DNA of 64,000 bases from VYFG01 sp965248685 (GTDB lineage Bacteria > Pseudomonadota > Gammaproteobacteria > Arenicellales > Poriferihabitantaceae). The notes beneath the pieces are model-generated. The model was not told where the DNA came from and did not search any database. It was given only the letters and a program-made list of their open reading frames with translations. This document shows, piece by piece, positions 8,395 through 18,056 of this stretch. A program made the position numbers and the translations under genes. The DNA lies in assembly GCA_965248685.1 (NCBI GenBank), contig CBDFKC010000004.1, positions 1,116,001 through 1,180,000 on the forward strand, read 5' to 3'. Each line of letters begins with the position of its first letter. Positions within the stretch are counted from its first letter, which is position 1.

Positions 8395-9960
8395 CTATTC
8401 AATTGTCTGATTTTGTTGGTTGACAATCAACCATCGTCCGCCCTGGGGTTTCAGGGTCAGAGTCGCAATTGAAGCTTCCTTGAAAGTGTTTGACGCGTAT
8501 CGCTGAACATAGGTTGCCGTGACATTCTTTGAATCGGTCTGCTTCAACGTCAACTCGTCAATTTGAACCCGTATAAAACTCGCCTGAGAAAAAATTCTGC
8601 GCTTGCGATTTGACCAGATTTCCCGGGGAGTATTTCCTTGGGGTTTGAATTCTTCGGCATAGTGGGCCAGATACCGATTAACATCGCGGTTGGTCCAGGC
8701 TGCTACCCAGGAATCAATTGTCTCCAATATTTGTTCAATAGAGGCCCCCGAAAGGCTCGAGTATGTGGTCCGGGCAGTGGAAGCCAGTGGCTCCAGAATT
8801 GCCTCCTGGCCCGTTACCGCTGATAACTCTATGTTCTCCGAAGTCTGAGCAGAAATAGTTATCATTTCTTCAGCAGGAGAAATCTGCGGCGGATTATCCA
8901 TGGTCATTGCTGAATTTCCTGGCTGGGCCCTCGATCCAAGGGAATCAGCGCCCAGTGAAACCTGATTCCCTGGTGCAAGAGAACCCGCAGCGATTATTTC
9001 CGGGGACAGGTTTTTTGGCGCAGACTCGCTGGCGGCTACAATTTGTGTGGTTTCCGCTTCGACGGTTTCGCTAACCTCGACTACTTCTCCCCGGAGAATT
9101 ATCTCAACTGCTTCCGGTTGGGCTGATTGGTCCACCACCGGGTTGGGATTGACAAATACCTCTGTCGCCGCCATGGCCTGTTCGGAAATTGCATCCTGAC
9201 TGGCAATCGACTTGGCCGATGCCAATGACAATTTTAAATTTTTTATTATCGATTGAGCGTTCGCCAGTTCGGCTTTTAATTGTGCAATCCGTTCTTCATT
9301 TTCAGCGTTGCTCAGGGGTGCAGAATCACCCATACCGGTGAACTCTGCCTCGCAGGTTTGTAATGCAACTTCCAATACTTGAAGTCGTTGCCGTTCGATA
9401 AGGGACTGGCGTTTCGCCGCGGGGGTGTTTTCGTAGGCGAGTTTGTCGAATACCTTGATCAACTCGGCCTTGCTCGATAATCTACTTTGAAATTCGAGTT
9501 GCCCGGCGCCGCGCTCGTAGTGATCACCGGCTAATTCGAGATAGGTGTCGCCGAGGTTTTCATAAGCTCGGGTGTAGTCCGGAAATTTCTGTAAGGTTCG
9601 CCTTAATTGTTTCACTGCATTTTCATGCAGACCCTGGAGTCGATACACCATGGCCAGATTATTCCAGGGTTCGGGATCGTGATTAAACGATTCCAGTATG
9701 TCCAGATAGAAAATACGCGCTTCATCCAGCAATCCCAATTGCACCAGGACAAAACCTTTTTGTAATAGTAGACGATGGTCATCAGAGTGGTCGAGCAGTG
9801 CCCGATCCAGCGACTCAAAAGCCGCGTCATAATCCCCAAGGTCGAGCAATTGGGCTATTGCGGCTGCATCAGACTCGGCGGTTCCGGCTAATACAATCTG
9901 ACTGCCAGATAAAACCAGGGTTATAAGCAGAATTGAAGCAAGGCGCTTTAGAACCGGCAT
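8395..9960 (-). CDS. Secreted TPR protein with coiled coil and Cds6-like C-terminal domain (paralogue of the next gene)
   Basis: A 521-residue exported protein. The signal peptide covers ~1-25 (LASILLITLVLSGSQIVLA then G|TAES). TPR units fill ~30-165 and match the downstream paralogue closely, for example AWNNLAMVYRLQGLHENAV-type and RAYENLGDTYLELA segments. A short coiled coil at ~200-250 (ENEERIAQLKAELANAQSI) and a long low-complexity acidic/serine region (~260-410) separate the TPRs from the Cds6-like NTF2 domain at ~412-521 (IDSWVAAWTNRDVNRYLAHY). The pair arose by duplication, and the longer copy carries the extra coiled coil and linker. Its start faces the adhesin start across about 640 bp. 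Function is unknown. Confidence 0.78.
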   Translation of the reverse strand: MPVLKRLASILLITLVLSGSQIVLAGTAESDAAAIAQLLDLGDYDAAFESLDRALLDHSDDHRLLLQKGFVLVQLGLLDEARIFYLDILESFNHDPEPWNNLAMVYRLQGLHENAVKQLRRTLQKFPDYTRAYENLGDTYLELAGDHYERGAGQLEFQSRLSSKAELIKVFDKLAYENTPAAKRQSLIERQRLQVLEVALQTCEAEFTGMGDSAPLSNAENEERIAQLKAELANAQSIIKNLKLSLASAKSIASQDAISEQAMAATEVFVNPNPVVDQSAQPEAVEIILRGEVVEVSETVEAETTQIVAASESAPKNLSPEIIAAGSLAPGNQVSLGADSLGSRAQPGNSAMTMDNPPQISPAEEMITISAQTSENIELSAVTGQEAILEPLASTARTTYSSLSGASIEQILETIDSWVAAWTNRDVNRYLAHYAEEFKPQGNTPREIWSNRKRRIFSQASFIRVQIDELTLKQTDSKNVTATYVQRYASNTFKEASIATLTLKPQGGRWLIVNQQNQTIE

Positions 9961-10453
9961 GGATAGCGAGACAGGATAGGAATCGATAGTCGAGTGCGCA
10001 TTATTCGACGCTCAATTGAATTGTTCGCCTTATTGGTTTTATACATTAACTTGAAATAATATAATTATCTTTTAAATCAGGGTGTTATCCAGTGAATACA
10101 ATCTAAATTACCGTTTATCGAAAAAAATCTACCGCTCGTCTGAAAGTTTTCCGACCGATAAAGAGATAGGATAGTATGCCATTTAAGTTTGTTCAGGCTA
10201 TAAAAATTAAACCGTCACAGACTGTGATGAATATCACATCTTTTACTATTTTGTGGTGTTATATAGTTTGTACAGCGCTGTAATTGCCAAGCGTAGCGAT
10301 GCTTATTTGTAAGATTCGAAATGTTCTGGTAGTTGCCCTGGGTAGAAGTACATAAAAGGAGGCGGTCGTTTCTATTTCGGCCAATATTGGTTTTAGGTTT
10401 GTTCGTGTAAAAACACGAGAATAATTAAGTATATAGAAACCGCATAACCGCAG
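9961..10453. other. Divergent intergenic region between TPR pair and giant adhesin
   Basis: About 490 bp, AT-rich, without a convincing gene. It must carry promoters for the TPR pair (leftward) and the adhesin (rightward). The rightward signals are listed separately. A purine-rich AAAAGGAGGCGG at about 10354 looks like a strong ribosome-binding site, but no start codon follows at useful distance. Confidence 0.6.
10223..10267 (+). promoter_or_regulatory. Perfect CRP-type site and -10 box upstream of the adhesin
   Basis: TGTGATGAATATCACA at 10223-10238 is an exact match to the CRP/Vfr consensus TGTGA-N6-TCACA. A TATAGT -10 box lies at 10262-10267, which puts the likely transcription start near 10273 and the CRP centre (10230.5) at about -42. 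This is the class II activator position. It would give an adhesin leader of about 335 nt. The site is symmetric, but the -10 box points rightwards. Confidence 0.7.
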
Positions 10454-10603
10454 ATGAAATCGGAAAAAGCAATTTACCCGAACGCGAGGTCAGAGACTGG
10501 TCTGGTTATTGTGTTGGCTGGTGGGTTGTGTCTAGTCTGCGTGAGCTCAATATATTTCGTTATTTTTGAAGCATCAAATATTTCAATTTTTCCATTAGGG
10601 TGA
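10454..10603 (+). CDS. Possible small membrane protein ORF in the adhesin leader
   Basis: ATG at 10454 opens a 49-codon frame ending at TGA 10601-10603, overlapping the adhesin's ribosome-binding region. The product has a charged N-terminus (MKSEKAIYPNARSE) and a single strongly hydrophobic segment of about 22 residues (GLVIVLAGGLCLVCVSS and on to YFVIFEA). No clear Shine-Dalgarno sequence precedes the ATG. It could be a real small membrane protein coupled to adhesin translation, or a chance open frame. I recognise no family. Confidence 0.3.
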   Translation: MKSEKAIYPNARSETGLVIVLAGGLCLVCVSSIYFVIFEASNISIFPLG

Positions 10604-10608
10604 ATCCT

Positions 10609-13600
10609 ATGATGAAGACTATCATAACTCTGAGCGCGGCATTAAAACGACCACTCAGTCGTAACCATTTTAGTGCGGCAACGCTCCTTGGCTCTGTAAC
10701 GCTCGGGATTGCATTTGTATTGCCTCATAATGCAATGGCCCAACAAACCATGTTTGGGACAGGTGCCTCAGCAACTGGAACAGATGCCAGTGCATTTGGT
10801 GCTGACGCAAATGCAACTGGTAATCAGTCCGTTGCAGTTGGAATTGATTCCGAAGCAAGTGGACTTGAATCTATTGCCATTGGTGGTCGGGCCGACGCAT
10901 CGGGGAATCAGGGTATCGCAATCGGCATTGATTCCGAGGCCAGCGCTAACCGGGCTATTGCGATTGGTGAAGATGCCACCGCGGATGATATTGGCGGTAT
11001 TGCCATTGGTGACGGCGCTCAGGCCGGAGATGGTGCAACCCCCGGTGGAAACACACCCATAGCAATCGGTGTGGGCGCGGAAGCATTTGGCAATCAATCC
11101 ATTGGCATTGGCGATACCGCCCGGGCCGAGGGCCATCAGTCGACGGCGGTGGGAAATGATACAAATGCTGAAGGCCTCGGTTCAGTGGCCATTGGTGATG
11201 ATGCCAGGGCGGCAGATTTTCGTGCCATTGCCATAGGTGATCAATCAAACGCGGTAGGTTCCAGAACTATTGCTGTGGGGGAGAATGCCCGTGCCCAGGC
11301 TGATAGTTCAATTGCCATCGGTGATGATGTCACTGCTTTGGGCATTAATAGTATAGCCCAGGGTCGGGAAGCTATTGCCAACGGCGCTGCTGGCAATGCG
11401 ATTGCGATAGGCAGCAATTCCTCTGTGTCGGGGGCTAGTGCCGTTGCCATTGGCGATCAAGCGATTGGTTCAGGAGGCAACAGTGTTGCTGTGGGTAACG
11501 ATACCAATGCCTTTAATGCCAGTGTCGCCATAGGAGATCGTGCAACGGCAACTAGTAATGACTCTGTCGCCATTGGTAGTGGATCAAGTTCGAATTCTTT
11601 CGGTGTTGCAGTTGGTTCCAATGCAAATGTTACTGCGGGCAGCGGTGTTGCGGTTGGTTTAAATACTACCGCTGCGCAAAGCGGCGTAGCAGTAGGTAGC
11701 GGGGCGAATGCAGAAATGGATGCAATTGCAATCGGTCTGATGTCAAATGCCAGCTCGGCCAACGATATTGCCATTGGCAGCGGTGTCGATACCAATGCAG
11801 CGGGCAGCAACAATACCGCAATCGGTAATTCTGGTACCACTGTATCTAGCGGCAATCAAAGCACGGCTATTGGTTCTAATGTGAATGCCGGGGGAGGCGA
11901 TTCCAACACTGCGGTGGGAACCAATATTAATGTCGGTACGGGGGGAAACAACACTGCAGTGGGTAACGATATAACCATAGTTGGTAGTAACAACGCTGTC
12001 TTTGGTGATCCCATCGGGGTTACCGGGAATAACAACGTATTTAACAATGCCGGTAACGGAACTGTTAACGGCGAAAATAACGTGGGCCAAATAAACGGTA
12101 CCAGCAATGTCCAGGGCGATAATAATATTGCGCTTGGCCAGAATGTCATTGTTGGTTCTGTCGGAACCCCGGTTACCAGCACTGTAGCTATTGGTGATGG
12201 TGCTACCACCAATGCCGGCGGTACTATTGCACTGGGTGACGGCGCCAATGCCAGTGCAGTAAATGGTATTGCCCAGGGGCTCGGCGCTACTGCATCGGGA
12301 CGTGAAAGTATAGCAATCGGCGATGGAGCGGTGGCGAGCGGGGCCGCTACAGGGTCGGACGCTTTTTTTGGCGGTACGGTCGCAATCGGTAGAGACGCTA
12401 CTGCTAGCAATCAACAAACTATCGCGATTGGTGATGATGCATCCGCCATCGCTAACCGGGCAATTGCGATTGGAGAAGGTGCCACCGCGGATGATTTTGG
12501 CGGTATTGCCATTGGTGACGGCGCCCAGGCTGGAGATGGTGCAATACCCGGCGGAAACACACCCATAGCAATCGGTGTGGGCGCGGAAGCATTTGGCAAT
12601 CAGTCAATTGGCATTGGCGATACCGCCCGGGCTGAGGGCCATCAGTCGACGGCGGTGGGAAATGATACCAACGCTGAAGGCCTCGGTTCAGTGGCCATTG
12701 GTGATGATGCCAGAGCGGCAGATTTTCGTGCTATTGCCATAGGTGATGGCTCAAACGCAGTAGGTTCAAGAACTATTGCCGTGGGGGAAAATGCCCGTGC
12801 CCAGGCTGATAGTTCAATTGCCATCGGTGATGATGTCACTGCCTTGGGCGCTAATAGTATAGCCCAGGGGCGAACAGCTATTGCTACTGGTACTGCCGGC
12901 AATGCGGTTGCGGTGGGGAGCAATTCCAGTGTTAGCGCGGCGAATGCAACCGCCCTCGGTAATCAGGCAACAGCCTCCGGGGCCGGGGCACAGGCTATTG
13001 GTAGTGGGGCCAACGCCAGCGGAATTGACAGTATCGCCGAGGGTACCAATGCGGAAGCCAGTGGCACCAACTCGATAGCATTGGGTACCAACACCAATGC
13101 CTCAGCCGAAGGGGCCCAGGCCATCGGTGACAATGCCAATGCCAGCGGTATTGACAGTATTGCCCAGGGTACCAATGCCGAAGCCGGTGGCACTAACGCT
13201 TTTGCCCAGGGTACAGGCGCGAATGCCTCCGGCGCAGATGCCGTTGCCATCGGTAATAATGCCCAGGCAACCGCTGATTCAACTACCGCCTTGGGTGACA
13301 ATGCCAATGCCAGCGCGATGGATGCCACCGCGTTAGGTCAAAATACTGAAGCCAGCGGATTGCAATCTACCGCAGTGGGATTTAATTCAAACGCAACTGG
13401 TGGTCAAAGTGTTGCTTTTGGTAACGCATCAACGGCTTCGCAAACAAGCACCATCGCCATTGGAGATGGCGCTAATGCTTCGGCTATCGGCGCCAGCGCC
13501 ATTGGTGACGGTGCTAATGCCAGCGGTGATGATAGTATTGCTCAAGGAACTAATGCGGAAGCCAGTGGAGAGGATAGTATTGCCCAAGGCTTCAATGCCA

Positions 13601-16600
13601 CGGCTTCAAGTGATCGTGCTCAGGCGAGTGGTTCATCCGCCAATGCCAGTGGAGTGGATAGTATTGCACAAGGTACTAACGCTGAAGCCAGCGGAGAAGA
13701 TAGTATTGCTCAAGGCACTAGCGCCAATGCATCCGCTGGTGGTGCAATCGCGACCGGTACGAGGGCTAATGCCAGCGGAGAAGATAGTGTTGCCCAGGGC
13801 ACTGATGCAGAGGCTAGTGCAATTAACAGTGTCGCACTGGGAAACGCGGCGAATGCTTCGGCGGCGGGCGCAATCGCGACCGGTACCAATGCTAATGCCA
13901 GTGGGATTGACAGTATTGCCGAGGGCACCAGTGCTGAAGCTAGCGGTGAGGATGCGATTGCCATCGGCACCGAGAGTAATGCGTCTGGTGGGACCAGCAT
14001 TGCGCTAGGGAATGACGCGACTGCAACGCAAGATGATGCGATCGCCATTGGTACCTTGAGTAATGCAACTGGTGGTACCAGCATCGCTCAAGGTTTTGCT
14101 GCTTCAGCAACCCAGGCAAATGCCACTGCCATTGGTGCCGCGGCAAATGCCGATGGTGGAAATAGTATTGCTCTAGGTACCGGTACAAACGCCAGCGCGG
14201 CTAATGCCACTGCGATTGGTACTGATGCAACTGCTTCCGGCGCAGATGCCGTTGCCATTGGTAATAATGCCCAGGCAACCGCTGATTCAACTACCGCCTT
14301 GGGTGACAATGCCAATGCCAGTGCGATGGATGCTACTGCATTAGGGCAAAATACTGAAGCCAGCGGATTGCAATCTACCGCAGTGGGATTTAATTCCAAC
14401 GCAACTGGTGGTCAAAGTGTTGCTTTTGGTAACGCTTCTACGGCTTCGCAAACAAGCACCATCGCCATTGGAGATGGCGCTAATGCTTCGGCTATCGGCG
14501 CCAGTGCTATTGGTGACGGTGCTAATGCCAGCGGTGATGACAGTATTGCTCAAGGTACTAATGCGGAAGCCAGTGGAGTGGATAGTATTGCCCAGGGCTT
14601 CAACGCCAACGCTTCAAGTGATGGTGCTCAGGCGATAGGTTCATCCGCCAATGCCAGTGGATTGGATAGTATTGCCCAAGGCACTAACGCAGAGTCCAGC
14701 GGAATGGGCAGTATCGCCCAAGGCATCAACGCAAATGCTTCAAATGGTGGTGCCCAGGCTACGGGTGCATTTTCCAATGCCAGTGGTCTTTTCAGTATTG
14801 CTAATGGAGTCAATGCCGAATCGAGCGGCATAGGCAGTATTGCGCACGGTATCAACGCCAACGCGTCAAATGGCGGTGCCCAGGCATCGGGAGCATTTTC
14901 CAATGCCAGTGGTCTTTTCAGTATTGCTAATGGTGTTAACGCCGAAGCCAGCGGAGCAGGCAGTATTGCCCAAGGTATCAACGCCAACGCATCAGATGAT
15001 GGTGCCCAGGCGATTGGTGCATTTTCCAATGCCAGTGGAACTGACAGTATAGCCCAAGGGACAAATTCGGAAGCCAGCGGACTTGACAGTATTGCCCAGG
15101 GTAACGGCGCAAACGCCTCGGCCGCGGGCGCCCAGGCAATTGGTTTAACTGCGAATGCGAGCAATCTTGATGCTATCGCCCAAGGCACCAATGCGGAGGC
15201 TTCCGGAATGTCCAGTATTGCCATTGGTAATACGTCCCAGGCATCTGGCCAGGGGGCCCAGGCGAGCGGCGCTTTTTCCAACGCCAGTGGCGACTTCAGT
15301 GTTGCCCAGGGTGTCTTTGCCAATTCAAGTGGCACCGATAGCATTGCTCAGGGCTTAAGGGCTGAGGCAAGCGGGCAGGACAGCGTTGCCATGGGTACCG
15401 GTGCGAATGCTTCAGCCGAAGGAGCACAAGCGATAGGTGATCTGGCCAACGCCTCAGGTGTGGACAGTATTGCCCAGGGTACTAATGCCGAAGCGAGTGG
15501 TCTTAATAGTATTGCCGAAGGTACCGGCGCAAACGCATCGGCTGAAGGAGCGCAGGCTATTGGCGATCTAGCCAATGCATCAGGTGCGGATAGCATTGCC
15601 CAAGGTACTAATGCTGACGCCGCAGGTGCCAACGGGATTGCTCAGGGTACCGACTCCTCGGTAGCTGGAACTGCTGCCAACGGTATTGCCATTGGTACCA
15701 ACGCCAATGTCACCAATGGTGACGGTAATGTGGCGATTGGTAACGCCGTGGTTGTCGATGCTACGGGAGACGGCAACGTTTCCCTGGGCGGCGCGACCAA
15801 TGTGCTGGATACCGCGGGTGATCATAATGCGATCGTCGCCGGGCATAGCAATACCATTACTGGCGCTGCTACCGAGGATAATGTGATTGTTGGCGGTAAT
15901 AACAACAATGTTGATAACGGCGGTATAGCGAACACCGTTGGCGGCGTTATGAATACACTCGGTGCCACTGCGGCAGTGACCGCGAACCAGGCTTCGGGTA
16001 CCGGCAACACGCTGGACAATGGCGCGGACAATAATACTGTCTCAGGTACCACCAACACAGTTGACGCGTCCGATGCCAATGCCGTTACCGGAATGACCAA
16101 TACGGTGGTCGCTGGCAGTGACCTAAACCAGGTTGCCGGTATGGCTAATAACGTCAGTAATTCGGATAAGAACACGGTTGCGGGTAATGCCAACACGGTA
16201 ACCGGCAGTGATCAGAATACCGTTGTTGGTTTTAGTAATATGGTACTCACTACTAGTACCAATAACGCGGTTTCCGGGCAGTCCAATACCTTGACAACTT
16301 CTAACGACAATGACGTTAGCGGTTCCGGTCAGAATTTGACCACGTCGAACCGTAACGCGGTGTCAGGTAACACCAATACCCTGGCGGCGGGAAGTGACGA
16401 TAACGTGGTAGGTGGTGATTTAAATAATGTTAACGGCGACTCCGGCCTCACGGTGGGAACATCCGCTACTTCGGTTGGTGATAACAATATCACCATCGGT
16501 CAATTCGCCGTAGCCAGTCAGCCCAGCGGAGTTGGTGAGCTGATTGCCATTGGTAGCGACGTTAACGGGGATAACCTGGGTGCCCAGGCGATCAATACCA

Positions 16601-18018
16601 ATGCCATTGCGATTGGTAACGATGCCATTGCCTCGGGGGTAAATTCCACGGCTACGGGTAATGACACCATCGCTTCTGCGGCCAACACGACGGCGATCGG
16701 TCAGGACTCTACCGCGACGGCAACCAATGCAACTTCTATCGGATCGAGTTCGGATGCATCAGGTGTTAATTCATTTGCCGCAGGCACAGATGCCCAGGCA
16801 TCTGGATTAAATACCATCGCGATTGGTAATCAACCAGCTGCTCTTGCCCAGGGTGATACCGCGATTGGCGATGGCGCGACCGCGAGCGGAACTGATTCGG
16901 TGGCCATTGGTACCAACGCAACGTCTAGTGGATTCCAGGCAATTGCAATTGGTGACAACGCAACGGCTTCCGGGCAGGACTCTATTGCGATTGGTGATGA
17001 AGCACTGGCTACGGGAACATCTGACACTGCAGTTGGTAATAACGCCAGAGCTACCGGCGGACGGTCTACTGCGGTAGGTGTGAATGCAGCCACCACAGCT
17101 CGATCTTCTTCTGCCTTTGGTGATAGCGCCTTGGCTACAGGTGTCAATTCCACCGCATTGGGAACCTCTGCGGTTGCCAGCGGTACTTCCTCTTTGGCGG
17201 CTGGTGATAGTGCAATAGCGACCGGGGTTAATTCTGCGGCAATCGGCACTTCAGCGGTTGCCACGGGTACCTCCTCACTGGCGGCTGGAGACAGTGCATT
17301 GGCCAGCGGGGTCAACTCCACGGCGCTAGGGGCGAATTCATCTGCGACCGGTAATGCTTCGACCGCAGTGGGAACTGGTGCGGCAGCAAGGGGCAGTGCT
17401 TCATTTGCTGGCGGCACCAATGCTCTGGCTGCAGGAACCGCTACGGTGGCTGTTGGTAATAGTGCTCAGGCTCGTGCCAATGGCAGTGTCGCCATTGGTA
17501 ATGGTGCGGTAGCAAACGGTACCGCGAGTGTTGCCATTGGGCAAAACTCTTTTGCCATTGGGCCGGATGATACTGCCCTCGGCAACGGTGCCAGGGTTAC
17601 GGCAGATTCATCGGTTGCGTTGGGTGCTGGATCGTTGGCGGATCAACCTGATACGATTTCAATTGGTACCCCGGGTAGTGAACGTCGAATCGTTAATGTG
17701 GCTCCTGGTCGGGATCGAACTGATGCGGCAAATATTAACCAGTTGCGGGAAACTCAAACTGAGGCACGACGCGGCATAGCCGGGGTTGCTGCGCTTTCCA
17801 ACAGCCTTGATCCTTCCAAGCCGGGTAAGACTACCCTGAACGTAGGACTCGGTCACTATAAGTCGGAGTCTGCGGTTGGGCTTAACTTTGCCCACTGGCT
17901 TAAGACCAAAAATAAAGGCAAGAAAAAATCTCAGAAAGTTGTCATTAATGGTGGTGCATCATTGTCGGAGAATGGGGAAGATGCAGTTTACCGGGTAGGT
18001 GTAGGTGTTGAGTTCTAG
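10609..18018 (+). CDS. Giant trimeric autotransporter adhesin (YadA-like head and anchor, almost no stalk)
   Basis: A 2469-residue outer-membrane adhesin expected to form a homotrimer. ATG 10609 is preferred because AGGGTGA lies just upstream; a GTG at 10600 is also in frame. Residues 1-45 are a long signal peptide ending HNAMA|QQ. From ~50 to ~2340 it is nearly all YadA/Hep_Hag head repeats, a ~14-residue motif of the type SIAIGxxAxASGxx, often grouped as 42-residue triples. Two stretches differ: ~430-510 and ~1700-1960 are Asn/Thr-rich (NTVSGTTNTV and similar), suggesting another beta-roll variety. A neck (RRIVNVAPGRDRTDAANIN) leads almost directly into the C-terminal four-strand anchor (VAALSNSLDPSKPGKTTLNV to VYRVGVGVEF, terminal Phe). 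A long coiled-coil stalk is absent. A CRP site lies upstream and a strong terminator follows. Confidence 0.95.
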   Translation: MMKTIITLSAALKRPLSRNHFSAATLLGSVTLGIAFVLPHNAMAQQTMFGTGASATGTDASAFGADANATGNQSVAVGIDSEASGLESIAIGGRADASGNQGIAIGIDSEASANRAIAIGEDATADDIGGIAIGDGAQAGDGATPGGNTPIAIGVGAEAFGNQSIGIGDTARAEGHQSTAVGNDTNAEGLGSVAIGDDARAADFRAIAIGDQSNAVGSRTIAVGENARAQADSSIAIGDDVTALGINSIAQGREAIANGAAGNAIAIGSNSSVSGASAVAIGDQAIGSGGNSVAVGNDTNAFNASVAIGDRATATSNDSVAIGSGSSSNSFGVAVGSNANVTAGSGVAVGLNTTAAQSGVAVGSGANAEMDAIAIGLMSNASSANDIAIGSGVDTNAAGSNNTAIGNSGTTVSSGNQSTAIGSNVNAGGGDSNTAVGTNINVGTGGNNTAVGNDITIVGSNNAVFGDPIGVTGNNNVFNNAGNGTVNGENNVGQINGTSNVQGDNNIALGQNVIVGSVGTPVTSTVAIGDGATTNAGGTIALGDGANASAVNGIAQGLGATASGRESIAIGDGAVASGAATGSDAFFGGTVAIGRDATASNQQTIAIGDDASAIANRAIAIGEGATADDFGGIAIGDGAQAGDGAIPGGNTPIAIGVGAEAFGNQSIGIGDTARAEGHQSTAVGNDTNAEGLGSVAIGDDARAADFRAIAIGDGSNAVGSRTIAVGENARAQADSSIAIGDDVTALGANSIAQGRTAIATGTAGNAVAVGSNSSVSAANATALGNQATASGAGAQAIGSGANASGIDSIAEGTNAEASGTNSIALGTNTNASAEGAQAIGDNANASGIDSIAQGTNAEAGGTNAFAQGTGANASGADAVAIGNNAQATADSTTALGDNANASAMDATALGQNTEASGLQSTAVGFNSNATGGQSVAFGNASTASQTSTIAIGDGANASAIGASAIGDGANASGDDSIAQGTNAEASGEDSIAQGFNATASSDRAQASGSSANASGVDSIAQGTNAEASGEDSIAQGTSANASAGGAIATGTRANASGEDSVAQGTDAEASAINSVALGNAANASAAGAIATGTNANASGIDSIAEGTSAEASGEDAIAIGTESNASGGTSIALGNDATATQDDAIAIGTLSNATGGTSIAQGFAASATQANATAIGAAANADGGNSIALGTGTNASAANATAIGTDATASGADAVAIGNNAQATADSTTALGDNANASAMDATALGQNTEASGLQSTAVGFNSNATGGQSVAFGNASTASQTSTIAIGDGANASAIGASAIGDGANASGDDSIAQGTNAEASGVDSIAQGFNANASSDGAQAIGSSANASGLDSIAQGTNAESSGMGSIAQGINANASNGGAQATGAFSNASGLFSIANGVNAESSGIGSIAHGINANASNGGAQASGAFSNASGLFSIANGVNAEASGAGSIAQGINANASDDGAQAIGAFSNASGTDSIAQGTNSEASGLDSIAQGNGANASAAGAQAIGLTANASNLDAIAQGTNAEASGMSSIAIGNTSQASGQGAQASGAFSNASGDFSVAQGVFANSSGTDSIAQGLRAEASGQDSVAMGTGANASAEGAQAIGDLANASGVDSIAQGTNAEASGLNSIAEGTGANASAEGAQAIGDLANASGADSIAQGTNADAAGANGIAQGTDSSVAGTAANGIAIGTNANVTNGDGNVAIGNAVVVDATGDGNVSLGGATNVLDTAGDHNAIVAGHSNTITGAATEDNVIVGGNNNNVDNGGIANTVGGVMNTLGATAAVTANQASGTGNTLDNGADNNTVSGTTNTVDASDANAVTGMTNTVVAGSDLNQVAGMANNVSNSDKNTVAGNANTVTGSDQNTVVGFSNMVLTTSTNNAVSGQSNTLTTSNDNDVSGSGQNLTTSNRNAVSGNTNTLAAGSDDNVVGGDLNNVNGDSGLTVGTSATSVGDNNITIGQFAVASQPSGVGELIAIGSDVNGDNLGAQAINTNAIAIGNDAIASGVNSTATGNDTIASAANTTAIGQDSTATATNATSIGSSSDASGVNSFAAGTDAQASGLNTIAIGNQPAALAQGDTAIGDGATASGTDSVAIGTNATSSGFQAIAIGDNATASGQDSIAIGDEALATGTSDTAVGNNARATGGRSTAVGVNAATTARSSSAFGDSALATGVNSTALGTSAVASGTSSLAAGDSAIATGVNSAAIGTSAVATGTSSLAAGDSALASGVNSTALGANSSATGNASTAVGTGAAARGSASFAGGTNALAAGTATVAVGNSAQARANGSVAIGNGAVANGTASVAIGQNSFAIGPDDTALGNGARVTADSSVALGAGSLADQPDTISIGTPGSERRIVNVAPGRDRTDAANINQLRETQTEARRGIAGVAALSNSLDPSKPGKTTLNVGLGHYKSESAVGLNFAHWLKTKNKGKKKSQKVVINGGASLSENGEDAVYRVGVGVEF
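10945..12933 (+). repeat. Long internal duplication A of the adhesin head (copies 10945-11427 and 12451-12933)
   Basis: Two ~483 bp segments are nearly identical at offset 1506 bp (502 codons). They encode the same ~160 residues with few changes, for example ADDIGGIAIGDGAQAGDGAT versus ADDFGGIAIGDGAQAGDGAI. Most differences are single bases, which suggests recent duplication or gene conversion. Confidence 0.9.
13231..14680 (+). repeat. Long internal duplication B of the adhesin head (copies 13231-13672 and 14239-14680)
   Basis: Two ~442 bp segments match closely at offset 1008 bp, exactly 336 codons or twenty-four 14-residue units. Both begin at the codons for GADAVAIGNNAQATAD and run through GLQSTAVGFNSNATGGQSVA. 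Further 126 bp (42-residue) near-repeats occur at about 14740-14990 and 15396-15650. Confidence 0.9.
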
Positions 18019-18056
18019 CCGGAGCGCTCTTTAGGAGCGAAAACTGGGGTATGTGA

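Noticed and set aside
10350..10365. Strong ribosome-binding-like AAAAGGAGGCGG in the adhesin leader
   Set aside because: No start codon follows within a usable distance, so no gene is assigned to it.
11743..12417. Long antisense frames across the adhesin (also 13963-14400, 14628-15344 and 16830-17420)
   Set aside because: They mirror the repetitive GC pattern of the adhesin codons, giving Ala/Pro/Thr-rich products with no domain.
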